A DNA stretch of 42,630 bases from Kineosporia sp. A_224. Lineage in GTDB: Bacteria; Actinomycetota; Actinomycetes; Actinomycetales; Kineosporiaceae. The notes beneath the pieces are model-generated. The model worked only from the letters and a program-made list of their open reading frames with translations, searched no databases and was not told the origin of the DNA. Position 1 is the first letter of the stretch. Each line of letters starts with the position of its first letter. This document shows, in pieces, positions 23,252 through 32,349 of this stretch. The stretch covers positions 1 through 42,630 of the forward strand of contig NZ_MWLN01000170.1 in assembly GCF_002198655.1 (NCBI RefSeq), written 5' to 3'. Made by a program: the position numbers and the translations under genes.

Positions 23252-25015
23252 ATGGTGAAGAGGAAGCCCGGCGCGATCGCCGCCGTGGCTGCCGGCGCGC
23301 TGCTCACGCTCGCTGCGTGCAGCGGCGGCAGCTCGACCGGCACCGGCGGGGAGACCGCGAGCAGCGGCTCCGGCGACAGCAAGGCCGGCGGCACGCTCAA
23401 CGTGTTCAGCGGTGGCGACAAGATCGCTCACCTCGACCCGCAGCGGAACTACACCGGCGTCGACCTCGCCTTCGCCGGGACGTTCCTCCACCGGTCGCTG
23501 ACGACGTACGCGACCGGTGAGGGCGAGGCGGGCACGAAGATCGTCCCCGACCTCGCGACCGACACCGGCACGCCGGACGCCACCGGCAAGGTCTGGAAGT
23601 TCACGCTGCGCGACGGCATCACGTTCGAGGACGGCAGTGCGATCACGTGCGACGACGTCAAGTACGGCGTCTCCCGCTCGTTCGCGCAGGACGTCATCAC
23701 CGACGGCCCGCAGTACGCGGTCTCGATGCTCGACGTCCCGAAGGACAAGGACGGGGCGAGCATCTACACCGGCCCGTACAAGAACACCCCCGAGGGCGTC
23801 GCGGCGTACGACAAGGCCGTGACGTGCGAGGGCAAGACGATCACGTTCAACCTCAACAAGCCGGTGCCGGACTACGCGGGCACGACGACGCTGCTCACCT
23901 ACAGCCCGGTCCCGAAGGCCAAGGACACCGGCGAGAAGTACGACATGGCGCCGGTCTCCAGCGGCCCGTACAAGATCGAGTCGTACGTCGAGAAGAAGGC
24001 GCTCACCCTCGTCCGCAACACGGCGTGGAAGAAGGAGAGCGACCCGGTCCGGAACGCGTTCCCGGACAAGGTCGTCATGTCCTTCAGCATCAACCCGCAG
24101 GTCATCGACCAGCGGCTCATCAAGTCCACGGGTGACGACGCCTTCGCCGTGACCGCCGAGGGCATCGACCCGGCGGACCTCGCGACCGTGTTCGACAACC
24201 CGCAGAACGCGGCGCGCGCGACGGACCAGCTCGACCCGTTCGTCCGCTACTACGCGATCAACACCAAGAAGGTCCCGAACGTCAAGCACCGCCAGGCCCT
24301 CATGGCGGCGCTCGACCGTGAGGCCCTCCGCAAGCTCGCCGGCGGAACCTTCGCCGGTGACTTCGCGGACGGCGCCGTCAAGCCGAACATCGGCATCGAC
24401 TACGCGCCGACCGGCCTCTGGGACGGTCTCCTCGGCGAGGCTGTCCCCCCGACCGGCAACGTCGAGCTCGCCAAGAAGCTCATCGCCGAGGCGGGCGAGG
24501 CCCCGCCGGAGATCACCTTCGACTACGGCAAGGCCAAGGACGACCAGACGGCCGACAAGGCCGCCGCGATCGCCAAGGCGTCGTGGGAGAAGGCCGGCTT
24601 CAAGGTCAAGCTCAACCCGATCGAGCAGTCGGCGTACTACCCGACGGTCCTCGACCCGGCCAAGCAGGGCTCTGTCTCGGGCGCCGGCTGGGGCCCGGAC
24701 TGGCTCAACGCGTCGACGGTCATCCCGGAGCTCTTCACGCCGACCGGTGGCTTCCCGATGTCGCAGTGGGACGACAAGACGTTCGTCGCCGCGGTGGACG
24801 ACGCGAAGACCACGCTCGACCGCAACGAGCAGGCCAAGAAGTGGCAGGAGCTCAACAAGCAGGCCGTGCAGCTCGGCCTGATCATCCCGACCCGCTTCGG
24901 CAAGGAGCAGGAGATCTTCGGGAGCAAGGTCAAGACGGCGTCGTTCGGCGGCAAGCCGTACATCAACCCCGCCTTCGGCGGCCCGTCCTGGAACGACCTC
25001 TACCTGGTGAAGTGA
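23252..25015 (+). CDS. Peptide ABC transporter substrate-binding lipoprotein (family 5)
   Basis: A 587-aa extracellular solute-binding protein anchored by lipid. Signal peptide and lipobox LAAC (Cys23) are followed by a Gly/Ser linker. The SBP_bac_5 fold shows KAGGTLNVFSGGDKIAHLDP, WKFTLRDGITFEDGSAITCD, DVKYGVSRSF, SSGPYKIESYVEKKALTLVR, HRQALMAALDREALRKLAGG and GPDWLNASTVIPELFTPTGG. This class captures peptides or similar ligands; specificity is not readable from sequence. ATG 23252 has an ideal GGAGGAAC site. The gene is bracketed by two strong stem-loops, which would favour high expression relative to the permeases. Confidence 0.95.
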   Translation: MVKRKPGAIAAVAAGALLTLAACSGGSSTGTGGETASSGSGDSKAGGTLNVFSGGDKIAHLDPQRNYTGVDLAFAGTFLHRSLTTYATGEGEAGTKIVPDLATDTGTPDATGKVWKFTLRDGITFEDGSAITCDDVKYGVSRSFAQDVITDGPQYAVSMLDVPKDKDGASIYTGPYKNTPEGVAAYDKAVTCEGKTITFNLNKPVPDYAGTTTLLTYSPVPKAKDTGEKYDMAPVSSGPYKIESYVEKKALTLVRNTAWKKESDPVRNAFPDKVVMSFSINPQVIDQRLIKSTGDDAFAVTAEGIDPADLATVFDNPQNAARATDQLDPFVRYYAINTKKVPNVKHRQALMAALDREALRKLAGGTFAGDFADGAVKPNIGIDYAPTGLWDGLLGEAVPPTGNVELAKKLIAEAGEAPPEITFDYGKAKDDQTADKAAAIAKASWEKAGFKVKLNPIEQSAYYPTVLDPAKQGSVSGAGWGPDWLNASTVIPELFTPTGGFPMSQWDDKTFVAAVDDAKTTLDRNEQAKKWQELNKQAVQLGLIIPTRFGKEQEIFGSKVKTASFGGKPYINPAFGGPSWNDLYLVK

Positions 25016-25064
25016 CCCTGCTCCCCAGGGCATGATCCAGGCGGTGCGCTCGCGCGTACCGTGA

Positions 25065-25094
25065 CCGGTGGGGGCGCACCCGCGCCCCCACCGG
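25065..25094 (+). terminator. Strong intercistronic stem-loop after the binding-protein gene
   Basis: CCGGTGGGGGCG pairs perfectly over 12 bases with CGCCCCCACCGG around a six-base loop. It lies 49 bases after the stop and 94 before oppB. Such elements usually stabilise the upstream message and partly terminate transcription. Confidence 0.7.
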
Positions 25095-25188
25095 GCAGTA
25101 CAGCTCGTCGCTCGTGCCCGGTCCCGTCGCCCTCGTGGGCGGGGCCGGGCACGGCAGCGAACAGCACGTCTCTCGGAGGGTGGAGCAG

Positions 25189-26184
25189 GTGCTCGGTTTC
25201 GTCGTCAAACGCCTCGGTGCGATGGTCGTCATGCTCGTCGGCCTGAGCATCGTCGTCTTCCTGCTCTTCTCCGTGCTCCCGGCCGACCCGGCCCGGCTCA
25301 CGTGCGGCAAGTCCTGCACGCCGGACGTCGTCGCCGCGAACAAGGTGCGGCTCGGCCTCGACAAGCCCCTCACGGAGCAGTACACGACGTACGTCAAGGG
25401 CATCTTCGCGGGGCGCACGTACAACGAGGGCCAGGGCGTCGCGGAGATCCAGTGCCCCGCACCCTGCCTCGGTTACTCGTTCGCCAAGCAGGCGCCGGTG
25501 ACGGACCTCATCACCGAGGCGGTGCCGGTCACCATGTGGCTGGCGCTCGGCAGCTTCGTGCTGTGGATGGCGATCGGCGTCAGCGGAGGTGTCGTGGCCG
25601 CCCTCAACAGAGGTCGATGGCTCGACGTCGCGCTGCAGAGCTTCGCGCTCATCGTGTACTCGCTCCCCACGTTCTTCGTCGGCCTCATCGCGCTCATCGT
25701 CGTCATCGTCCAGTTCGGCCTGCTCCCGTACCCGGACTACTACCCACCGACGCAGGACTTCCCGAAGTTCTTCGACACGATGCTGCTGCCCTGGCTGACG
25801 ATCGCGACGGCGTCCGCGGCGTTCTACGTCCGGCTCACCCGGACCCAGATGGTCGAGACGCTCGGCGAGGACTACATCCGCACCGCGCGCGCCAAGGGCC
25901 TCACCGAGCGCGCCGTCACCGTGAAGCACGCGCTGCGCGCGGGCCTCACCCCGATCGTCACTGCCGCCGGTCTCGACCTCGGCCTGCTGCTCGGCGGCGC
26001 GATCATCGTGGAGGCGATCTTCAACCTCCCCGGGGTCGGCCGGCTGGCCGTGGGCAGCGTCCTCGACTCCGACCTGCCCGTCATCACCGGCGTCACCCTC
26101 GTGGCCGCCGCCTTCATCATCATCTCCAACTTCGTCGTCGACCTGCTCTACATGGTCATCGACCCGAGGGTGAGGCTCTCGTGA
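25189..26184 (+). CDS. Peptide ABC transporter permease, OppB/DppB type
   Basis: A 331-aa permease. It begins VLGFVVKRLGAMVVMLVGLS with the first helix and the LPADPARLTCG motif of OppB-type proteins. A periplasmic loop with four cysteines follows (LTCGKSCTPD, QCPAPCLGY), more than usual for the family and possibly disulfide-bonded. Later helices include MWLALGSFVLWMAIGVSGGV and SFALIVYSLPTFFVGLIALI. The EAA loop is EDYIRTARAKGLTERAVTVK, then AGLDLGLLLGGAIIVEAIFN with LPGVGRL. GTG 25189 was chosen over GTG 25180 because GGAGG lies nine bases before it instead of touching it. Its stop overlaps the start of oppD by four bases. Confidence 0.94.
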   Translation: MLGFVVKRLGAMVVMLVGLSIVVFLLFSVLPADPARLTCGKSCTPDVVAANKVRLGLDKPLTEQYTTYVKGIFAGRTYNEGQGVAEIQCPAPCLGYSFAKQAPVTDLITEAVPVTMWLALGSFVLWMAIGVSGGVVAALNRGRWLDVALQSFALIVYSLPTFFVGLIALIVVIVQFGLLPYPDYYPPTQDFPKFFDTMLLPWLTIATASAAFYVRLTRTQMVETLGEDYIRTARAKGLTERAVTVKHALRAGLTPIVTAAGLDLGLLLGGAIIVEAIFNLPGVGRLAVGSVLDSDLPVITGVTLVAAAFIIISNFVVDLLYMVIDPRVRLS

Positions 26185-27254
26185 CCGCCCAGTCCACAGG
26201 CCAGGTCGCCGGCGCCGGCACGACGAAGCGGGCCTTCCTCGAGCTGGACGAGCTGAAGGTCTCGTTCCAGACCGAGGACGGCATCGTGCGTGCCGTCGAC
26301 GGGGTCTCGTTCGCCCTCGAACGCGGCCGCACGATGGCCATCGTCGGCGAGTCCGGCTCCGGCAAGTCGGTGACGAGCCAGGCGATCATGGGGCTGCACA
26401 GCCGCCGGGCCGCGAAGATCAGTGGCCACGCGTGGGTCGACGGTGTGGACATCGTCACCGCGCCGGAGGCGGACATCCGCGCGCTGCGCGGGACGCAGAT
26501 GGCGATGATCTTCCAGGACCCGCTGAGCTCGCTGCACCCCTTCTACACCGTGGGCAAGCAGCTCGTGGAGGCCGTCCAGGCCCACGGCGAGGTGCCCAAG
26601 GCCGAGGCCCGCAGGCGTGCCGTGACGATGCTCGACCGGGTCGGCATCCCGAACGCCGCCCGACGCGTCGACGACTACCCGCACTCGTTCTCGGGCGGCA
26701 TGCGGCAGCGCGCGATGATCGCGATGGCGCTCATCAACAACCCGGCCCTGCTCATCGCCGACGAGCCCACCACGGCCCTCGACGTGACCGTCCAGGCCCA
26801 GATCCTCGAGCTGATCCGTGAGCTCCAGGTCGAGTACAACATGGCGATCGTCCTCATCACCCACGACCTCGGCGTCGTCGCCGAGAGCGCGGACGACGTG
26901 ACCGTCATGTACGGCGGCCGGGTCGTCGAGCGGGGCGGGGTCGACGAGATCTTCAGCCGGCCGAGCATGCCGTACACGTGGGGCCTGATGTCATCGGTGC
27001 CCGACATGGAGGCTGATCGGGGCAAGCGGCTCGAGCCGATCCCCGGCCAGCCGCCGTCGCTCATCAACCTGCCGAAGGGCTGCGTGTTCCGGCCGCGATG
27101 CGCCTACGCGCAGCACGTGCCGGACGGGCGGTGCGACACCGAGCGCCCGGACCTCACCCCGGTCGACGAGGGCCACGACGCACGGTGCTTCCTCACCCTT
27201 GACCAGAAGCGCACCCTGGCCGTCAAGGCCCCCGGGACCGAGGAGGTCGCGTGA
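26181..27254 (+). CDS. Peptide ABC transporter ATPase, OppD type
   Basis: A 357-aa cytoplasmic ATPase. Walker A is GESGSGKS, the Q-loop is in [14 protein letters not shown], the signature is [17 protein letters not shown], Walker B is [20 protein letters not shown], and the H-loop is in [12 protein letters not shown]. The C-terminal oligopeptide/dipeptide domain has [19 protein letters not shown], with cysteines that in this family bind an Fe-S cluster. GTG 26181 overlaps the oppB stop as GTGA, indicating translational coupling. Confidence 0.96.
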   Translation: MTAQSTGQVAGAGTTKRAFLELDELKVSFQTEDGIVRAVDGVSFALERGRTMAIVGESGSGKSVTSQAIMGLHSRRAAKISGHAWVDGVDIVTAPEADIRALRGTQMAMIFQDPLSSLHPFYTVGKQLVEAVQAHGEVPKAEARRRAVTMLDRVGIPNAARRVDDYPHSFSGGMRQRAMIAMALINNPALLIADEPTTALDVTVQAQILELIRELQVEYNMAIVLITHDLGVVAESADDVTVMYGGRVVERGGVDEIFSRPSMPYTWGLMSSVPDMEADRGKRLEPIPGQPPSLINLPKGCVFRPRCAYAQHVPDGRCDTERPDLTPVDEGHDARCFLTLDQKRTLAVKAPGTEEVA

Positions 27255-28315
27255 CCACGCCGAACCTGACCGACGCGGGCCCGCGGGGCGCGAGCACGCC
27301 GGTGGGCGACGTCGTCCTGCGCGTCCGCGGCCTGCAGAAGTACTTCCCGATCCAGTCGAGCTTCCTGCGCCGCACCATCGGCCAGGTCAAGGCCGTCGAG
27401 AACATCGACCTCGACGTCCACGCCGGCGAGACCGTGGGTCTCGTCGGGGAGAGCGGCTGCGGCAAGTCGACGACGGGGCGCACGATGCTGCGCCTGCTCG
27501 ACCCGACCGGCGGCTCGATCGAGATCGACGGCCGGGACGTCACGCACCTGAGCATGCGGCAGATGGTGCCGGTGCGGCGCTCGGCGCAGATGATCTTCCA
27601 GGACCCGTACTCGTCGCTCAACCCGCGGCACACGATCGGCAAGATCATCTCCTCGCCGTGGGAGGTCCAGGGGGTCAACCCCGAGGGCGGCGTCAAGAAG
27701 TCCGTCCAGGAGCTCATGGCGCGCGTCGGGCTGAACCCCGAGCACTACAACCGGTTCCCGGCCGAGTTCTCCGGCGGCCAGCGCCAGCGCATCGGCATCG
27801 CCCGGGCTCTCGCGCTGCGGCCCAAGCTCATCGTGTGCGACGAGCCGGTCTCCGCGCTCGACGTGTCGATCCAGGCGCAGGTGCTCAACCTCCTCGAGGA
27901 CCTGCAGAACGAGTTCAACCTGGCCTACGTCTTCATCGCGCACGACCTGTCGGTCGTACGGCACATCGCGGACCGGATCGCGGTCATGTACCTCGGTCGC
28001 GTCATGGAGATCACCGACAGCGACTCGCTCTACCGGTCGCCGCGGCACCCGTACACGAAGGCGCTGCTGTCGGCGATCCCGCTGCCGCACCCGTCGATGC
28101 GCGGCCAGCGGGAGCGGATCGTCCTCACGGGCGACCTGCCCTCGCCGTCCAACCCGCCGTCGGGCTGCGTCTTCCGGACCCGGTGCTGGAAGGCCCAGGA
28201 CCGCTGCGCCACCGAGATCCCGCCGCTGAGCGAGGTCTCGCCGGGCACGTCCGTCGCCTGCCACTTCCCGGAGCCGGCCAAGGAGCCGGTGAGCTTCACC
28301 CCGCCGCAGGCCTGA
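27251..28315 (+). CDS. Peptide ABC transporter ATPase, OppF type
   Basis: A 354-aa ATPase, partner of OppD. LQKYFPIQSSFLRRTIGQVK is the OppF-type entry sequence. Walker A is GESGCGKS, the Q-loop is in AQMIFQDPYSSLNPRHT, the signature is EFSGGQRQRIGIARALALRP, Walker B is LIVCDEPVSALDVSIQAQVL, and the H-loop is in FIAHDLSVVRHIAD. The C-terminal domain has PSPSNPPSGCVFRTRCWKAQ. It overlaps oppD by four bases with GAGGAGG just before the GTG. Its 3' end overlaps the convergent MFS gene by 20 bases. Confidence 0.96.
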   Translation: MTTPNLTDAGPRGASTPVGDVVLRVRGLQKYFPIQSSFLRRTIGQVKAVENIDLDVHAGETVGLVGESGCGKSTTGRTMLRLLDPTGGSIEIDGRDVTHLSMRQMVPVRRSAQMIFQDPYSSLNPRHTIGKIISSPWEVQGVNPEGGVKKSVQELMARVGLNPEHYNRFPAEFSGGQRQRIGIARALALRPKLIVCDEPVSALDVSIQAQVLNLLEDLQNEFNLAYVFIAHDLSVVRHIADRIAVMYLGRVMEITDSDSLYRSPRHPYTKALLSAIPLPHPSMRGQRERIVLTGDLPSPSNPPSGCVFRTRCWKAQDRCATEIPPLSEVSPGTSVACHFPEPAKEPVSFTPPQA

Positions 28316-29762
28316 CGGGAGCACCGGCGGCCGGTGCGACCGTGGCCGGGTCGGCGAGGCGGAGCAGCGCGACCGCTGCGCCGAGGGCGGCCACGGCGCA
28401 CACCGACCACACGGTGAGGTAGCCGGCCAGCGGCGCGTGCCCGGTGTCCGGTCCGTCGAGCGAGCCGGTCGAGGCGAGCGCGATCGCGAAGACGGACGAC
28501 GCGATCGCGCCGCCGACCGTCTTCGTCGCGTTCGTCATCCCGGTCGCGAAACCGGTCCGCTCCGGCGGTGCCGCCGCGGCTGCAGCTGCCGGCAGGGCTG
28601 CGACGAGCGCCCCCGACCCGAGGCCCGCGACGGCCATGTTCAGCAGCGCCTGCCCGGTCGTCGCGTGGAACGGCAGCCACAGGGCGTACCCGAGCGCGAC
28701 AAGCAGGCTCGACCCGACGAGGGCACCGCGCCGGCCGAGCAGCCGGGTGGTGAGCGGCAGGGTGAACGCGCCGACGGCGAGGCTCACGACGTAGAGCCCG
28801 ATGAGCGTGGAGACGAACGAGGCGTCCGCGCCGAGGCCGTAGCCGGCGACCGCCGGGTCGGTGCGGGCGAACGTCGACAGCGGGATCTGCGCGCCGAGGA
28901 CGGACATCCCGAAGAGGAAGGCCGTGAGCTGCACCGGCCACTGCGCGGGGTGGGCCATCAGCCGGACGTCGACGAGCGGTGCCGGGTGGGCGGCCTCGTA
29001 GCGCACGAAGGGGACGCCGGCTGCCAGTCCGGCCGCGACGAGCGCCCACGCGAGCACCGAACCGGGTCCCTGGAGCCGGACCGTGATGAGGCCGGCCATG
29101 ACGAGGCCGAGCGCGAGCGTCACGAGCCCCAGCCCGGTGAGGTCGAGGCCGCCGTCCGAGGTGCCGGGGGAGTCCTCGACCCCGACGACCACCAGCACGA
29201 GCACCACGGTCACGACGACGGCCGGGAGCATGAGCAGCACGTTCATCGACGTCGCGGCGACGAGGGCGCCGCTCGTCAGCGCCCCGACGATGACGGCGAG
29301 CTCGAGCGCCCCGACGAGGACGGCGGCCGCGCGGCGGGTGAGGATCTCCTGGCGGCCCGTGGCCGCCGTCCGGCGGTGCACGATGGCGACCTCCATGGGC
29401 AACCAGACGACGTACGCGCCCTGGATCGCGAACCCGACGAGGAAGGTCGTGAAGCCGGGCGCGACCGCGAGCACCCAGGAGCCGAGCGCCGTCATCGCCG
29501 TTGCGCCGACGAGCACCCGCTTGGGGCCGTAGAGGTCGCCGAGCCGGGCCAGGAGGGGGACGAGCAGCGCCGACACGATGAGCTGCGCGGCCTCGAACCA
29601 GTTGACGTCCGCGTCGCGCATCGAGAGGTGGTCGGCGATGTCGGTCCAGACCGGCGTGTAGTAGCCCTGGAGGACGCCGCTGGCGATCTCGACGCACACC
29701 AGGACGCCGACGACGCGGGCCAGGCCCCGGGCGGCGGTGACGGCAGGTGCGGGCAGGCTCAT
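28296..29762 (-). CDS. MFS transporter, drug-exporter-like
   Basis: A 488-aa integral membrane protein of the major facilitator superfamily. The motif-A-like loop LLARLGDLYGPKRVLVGATA lies between early helices. The hydrophobicity pattern gives 12-14 membrane segments; the length and central extra helices (LTGLGLVTLALGLVMAGLIT, VLAWALVAAGLAAGVPF) favour the 14-helix DHA2 group. LTTRLLGRRGALVGSSLLVA repeats motif A in the second half, and PPERTGFATGMTNATKTVGG is a typical late segment. Its ATG overlaps the stop of the upstream M20 peptidase gene (ATGA) with GAAGG nine bases before. Substrate is unknown; coupling to a peptidase hints at a peptide or amino-acid derivative (inference). Confidence 0.9.
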   Translation of the reverse strand: MSLPAPAVTAARGLARVVGVLVCVEIASGVLQGYYTPVWTDIADHLSMRDADVNWFEAAQLIVSALLVPLLARLGDLYGPKRVLVGATAMTALGSWVLAVAPGFTTFLVGFAIQGAYVVWLPMEVAIVHRRTAATGRQEILTRRAAAVLVGALELAVIVGALTSGALVAATSMNVLLMLPAVVVTVVLVLVVVGVEDSPGTSDGGLDLTGLGLVTLALGLVMAGLITVRLQGPGSVLAWALVAAGLAAGVPFVRYEAAHPAPLVDVRLMAHPAQWPVQLTAFLFGMSVLGAQIPLSTFARTDPAVAGYGLGADASFVSTLIGLYVVSLAVGAFTLPLTTRLLGRRGALVGSSLLVALGYALWLPFHATTGQALLNMAVAGLGSGALVAALPAAAAAAAPPERTGFATGMTNATKTVGGAIASSVFAIALASTGSLDGPDTGHAPLAGYLTVWSVCAVAALGAAVALLRLADPATVAPAAGAPVRPAAG

Positions 29763-31129
29763 GCGGGCAGCCCTTCGAGGAGGCGGCGGTACCAGCGGAC
29801 ACCGTCGAGCAGGTCGTCGACGCGGACGTGCTCGTCGTAGGAGTGGATCGCCGCTCGCTGCGCCTTCGTCATCCGCAACGGGGCGAACCGGTAGACCCGG
29901 TCGCAGATCGCCGTGAAGTGCCGGGAGTCGGTGGCGGCCATCATGACGTAGGGCGCCGGGACGGCGTCGGGGAAGACCTCCCGGGTCGTGGCCTCGAGAA
30001 GGGCGAACGCCGGGTCGTCGACCGGCGAGACCGGGGAGGCCTCGCCGCGCTCGAGCACCTCGACGGCGACCGAGTCGTCCGCGACGGCGCGCCGGACGGC
30101 GGCGACGACGTCCTCGACGGTGTCGCCGACCATGAGCCGCGCGTTGACGCCGGCGGTCGCGGTCGAGGCGATGACGTTGAGCGCGGGGGAGCCGGACAGC
30201 GTCGTCACCGCGAGGGTCGTGCGGGTCATCGCGGCGGTCTCCGGGCCGGCGGCGACGAGCGCGCGGGTGAGCAGCGGCCCGAGCCGGCGGGCGTTCGCCG
30301 CGACCGCGCGCAGCGGCCCCGGCAGGTGAGGGGCGACCCGGCGGAAGAGCTCGAGGGTCGGTTCGGGGGTCCGGGCCGGCATCGTCGTCCGGTCCAGCCG
30401 GGCGATCGCGCGGGCGAGCCGGGCGGTCGGGCCGTTGCGGGCCGGGGTCGACGCGTGCCCGCCGCGGCCCTCGGCGCGCAGGAGCAGCGACGTGACGCCC
30501 TTCTCGGTGACCCCGACGACCGCGACCGGGACGGCGACCCCGGGCAGCGCCTCGGAGGCGACGGCGCCGCCCTCGTCGACGACGAACCAGGGCCGCACAC
30601 CGCGGCGGCGCAGCTCCTCGACGGCCGCCACCGCCGACGCACCGAGCACCTCCTCGTCGCTCCCGAACGACAGCCAGACGTCCTGGGCCGGGGTGAACCC
30701 GTTCTCCAGCAACGACTCCACGGCCTCGCAGACGACGACGAGCGGCCCCTTGTCGTCGAGCGTCCCCCGGCCCCAGACCGCGCCGTCCACGAGGTCGGCA
30801 CCGAACGGCGGGTGCTGCCACGGTGCCTGCTCGTCGACGGGGACCACGTCGAGGTGGGCCATGAGGACGACCGGCCGGGCGTCGTCCGCACCGGGCCAGC
30901 GGAAGAGCAGCCCGTGCCCGCCGACCCGCGTCGCCTCCAGCTGGGCGTGCAGGAGCGGGAAGCGCCGGGCCAGCTCGGTGTGGAAGGCGTCGAAGACGGC
31001 GGTGTCGACGCGGCCCGGGTCGCGGTGGCTCACCGTGGGCAGCCGGACGAGCGCCCGCAGGGCCGCGACGACGCGCGGCAGGTCGGGTCGGTCGGGCTGG
31101 TCGGACGGATCGGTGGCCCCGGTCGGCAT
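29759..31129 (-). CDS. M20-family metallopeptidase (carboxypeptidase-like)
   Basis: A 456-aa di-zinc amidohydrolase/peptidase. Metal-site motifs in order are [15 protein letters not shown] (His), [13 protein letters not shown] (bridging Asp), [13 protein letters not shown] (Glu pair), and the late His in [13 protein letters not shown]. The lid domain ([20 protein letters not shown] to [18 protein letters not shown]) supplies the dimer-type insertion. The absence of a signal peptide indicates a cytoplasmic enzyme, as in the ArgE/DapE/CPS1 group. ATG 31129 fits a TACCGT box six bases upstream. It is co-directional and overlapping with the MFS gene, and divergent from mshB. Confidence 0.92.
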   Translation of the reverse strand: MPTGATDPSDQPDRPDLPRVVAALRALVRLPTVSHRDPGRVDTAVFDAFHTELARRFPLLHAQLEATRVGGHGLLFRWPGADDARPVVLMAHLDVVPVDEQAPWQHPPFGADLVDGAVWGRGTLDDKGPLVVVCEAVESLLENGFTPAQDVWLSFGSDEEVLGASAVAAVEELRRRGVRPWFVVDEGGAVASEALPGVAVPVAVVGVTEKGVTSLLLRAEGRGGHASTPARNGPTARLARAIARLDRTTMPARTPEPTLELFRRVAPHLPGPLRAVAANARRLGPLLTRALVAAGPETAAMTRTTLAVTTLSGSPALNVIASTATAGVNARLMVGDTVEDVVAAVRRAVADDSVAVEVLERGEASPVSPVDDPAFALLEATTREVFPDAVPAPYVMMAATDSRHFTAICDRVYRFAPLRMTKAQRAAIHSYDEHVRVDDLLDGVRWYRRLLEGLPA

Positions 31130-31135
31130 GGCGGA

Positions 31136-31141
31136 ACGGTA
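31136..31141 (-). promoter_or_regulatory. -10 hexamer of the M20 peptidase gene
   Basis: TACCGT is followed by six bases and ATG 31129. The divergent mshB -10 box lies only 37 bases away, so the two promoters are back to back. Confidence 0.5.
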
Positions 31142-31177
31142 CTGCGCGGCGGGCGCGCCCGGCCGGTCGCCGGGAGG

Positions 31178-31183
31178 CAGAAT
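31178..31183 (+). promoter_or_regulatory. -10-like hexamer of mshB
   Basis: CAGAAT is followed by seven bases and ATG 31191. A GGGAGG at 31173-31177 is too far from the ATG to be ideal. Confidence 0.35.
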
Positions 31184-31190
31184 CGCAGCC

Positions 31191-32141
31191 ATGACTGCCC
31201 CGACCGAGCCCGCCCCCACCGCACGCCTGCTCTTCGTCCACGCCCACCCGGACGACGAGACGATCAACAACGGCGCCACCATGGCCCGGTACTCGGCGGC
31301 CGGCGCGCACGTGACCCTCGTGACGTGCACCCGGGGCGAGGAGGGCGAGATCATCCCGGCCGACCTGGCGCACCTCGCGAGCGACCGCGACGACACCCTC
31401 GGCGACCACCGCGTCGGCGAGCTGGCCGACGCGATGAGCCACCTCGGCGTCCACGACCACCGCTTCCTCGACCGGTGCGGCGCGGACGGCGGCAGCCCGC
31501 AGCGCTACCGCGACTCCGGGATGGCCTGGGGCCCGGACGGGGTCGCCGTCCCCGCGCCCGACACCCGGCCCGGAGCGTTCGCGCTCGCCGACGTCGACGA
31601 GGCCGCGGCCCGGCTCGCCGACGTCGTCCGCGAGGTCCGCCCGCAGGTGCTCGCGACGTACGACCCGGGCGGCGGCTACGGCCACCCCGACCACGTGCAG
31701 GCGCACCGGGTCGCGATGCGTGCGGTCGAGCTCGCCGCGGCACCGGCGCCCGGGCCGGACGGCGAGGTGCCGGGCTGGGACGTCCCGAAGGTCTACTGGG
31801 TGTGCATCCCCGAGGGCCTCATGCGCGAGACGCTCCGCAGGCTCGACGCCACGGGGGACAACCCCTTCGAGGGGATGAGCCCGGACGGCCCGCTCCCGAG
31901 CATGGTCGTCGCCGACGAGCTCGTGACGTCCGCCGTCGACGGCTCGGCGTACGTCGACGCGAAGTCGGCGGCCCTGCGCGCCCACGCCACCCAGATCAAC
32001 GTCGAGGGCCCGTTCTTCGCCCTGAGCAACGGCGTCGGCCAGCCGCTCGCGGGGTTCGAGTTCTACCGCCTCGTCAAGGGCGAGAAGGCCGCCCCGTTCG
32101 ACGAGAACGGCCGCGAGACCGACCTTCTCGCCGGCGCGTGA
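31191..32141 (+). CDS. mshB: Mycothiol biosynthesis deacetylase MshB
   Basis: A 316-aa zinc deacetylase of the PIG-L/LmbE family that converts GlcNAc-inositol to GlcN-inositol in mycothiol synthesis. The metal motif [20 protein letters not shown] (His19, Asp22) is at the N-terminus, and the third ligand is in [17 protein letters not shown]. MshB-type features include [54 protein letters not shown] and [10 protein letters not shown]. Mycothiol is restricted to Actinobacteria, so this gene supports the taxonomic call. Other mycothiol genes are absent from the window, as expected from their usual scattering. Confidence 0.93.
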   Translation: MTAPTEPAPTARLLFVHAHPDDETINNGATMARYSAAGAHVTLVTCTRGEEGEIIPADLAHLASDRDDTLGDHRVGELADAMSHLGVHDHRFLDRCGADGGSPQRYRDSGMAWGPDGVAVPAPDTRPGAFALADVDEAAARLADVVREVRPQVLATYDPGGGYGHPDHVQAHRVAMRAVELAAAPAPGPDGEVPGWDVPKVYWVCIPEGLMRETLRRLDATGDNPFEGMSPDGPLPSMVVADELVTSAVDGSAYVDAKSAALRAHATQINVEGPFFALSNGVGQPLAGFEFYRLVKGEKAAPFDENGRETDLLAGA

Positions 32142-32155
32142 CCCCACCCGCACGA

Positions 32156-32213
32156 CCGCTCATGCTCGCGGCAGGTACCGCAAACGGGCGTCGCACGGCG
32201 CCGGAGCTACCCG
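32156..32213 (+). repeat. Inverted-repeat family 3, degenerate copy
   Basis: CCGCTCATGCTCGCGGCAGG then TACCG are identical to the left arm of the element at 34035-34108. ACGGCGC and a TACCC remain downstream, but the right arm is lost. It starts 14 bases after the mshB stop. Confidence 0.6.
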
Positions 32214-32236
32214 ACTGGCCCCCACCCCGGAGCAGC

Positions 32237-32282
32237 AACGTGGAAACTCTGCAACACCCAGCTGTGGCGGAGTTTCCACGTT
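32237..32282. repeat. Palindromic repeat family 2, copy 1
   Basis: AACGTGGAAACTC (32237-32249) pairs perfectly with GAGTTTCCACGTT (32270-32282) over 13 bases, around a 20-base centre containing ACACCCAGCTGTGG. A near-identical copy lies 1.15 kb downstream. It may fold as a cruciform or an RNA hairpin acting as a two-way terminator. Confidence 0.8.
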
Positions 32283-32349
32283 GACGGCCGTGTCGCGGGG
32301 TTGTCCACAGAGGCGGGTGCGCGGGTCGATTCCGTGGGGCGGGGCCGTG

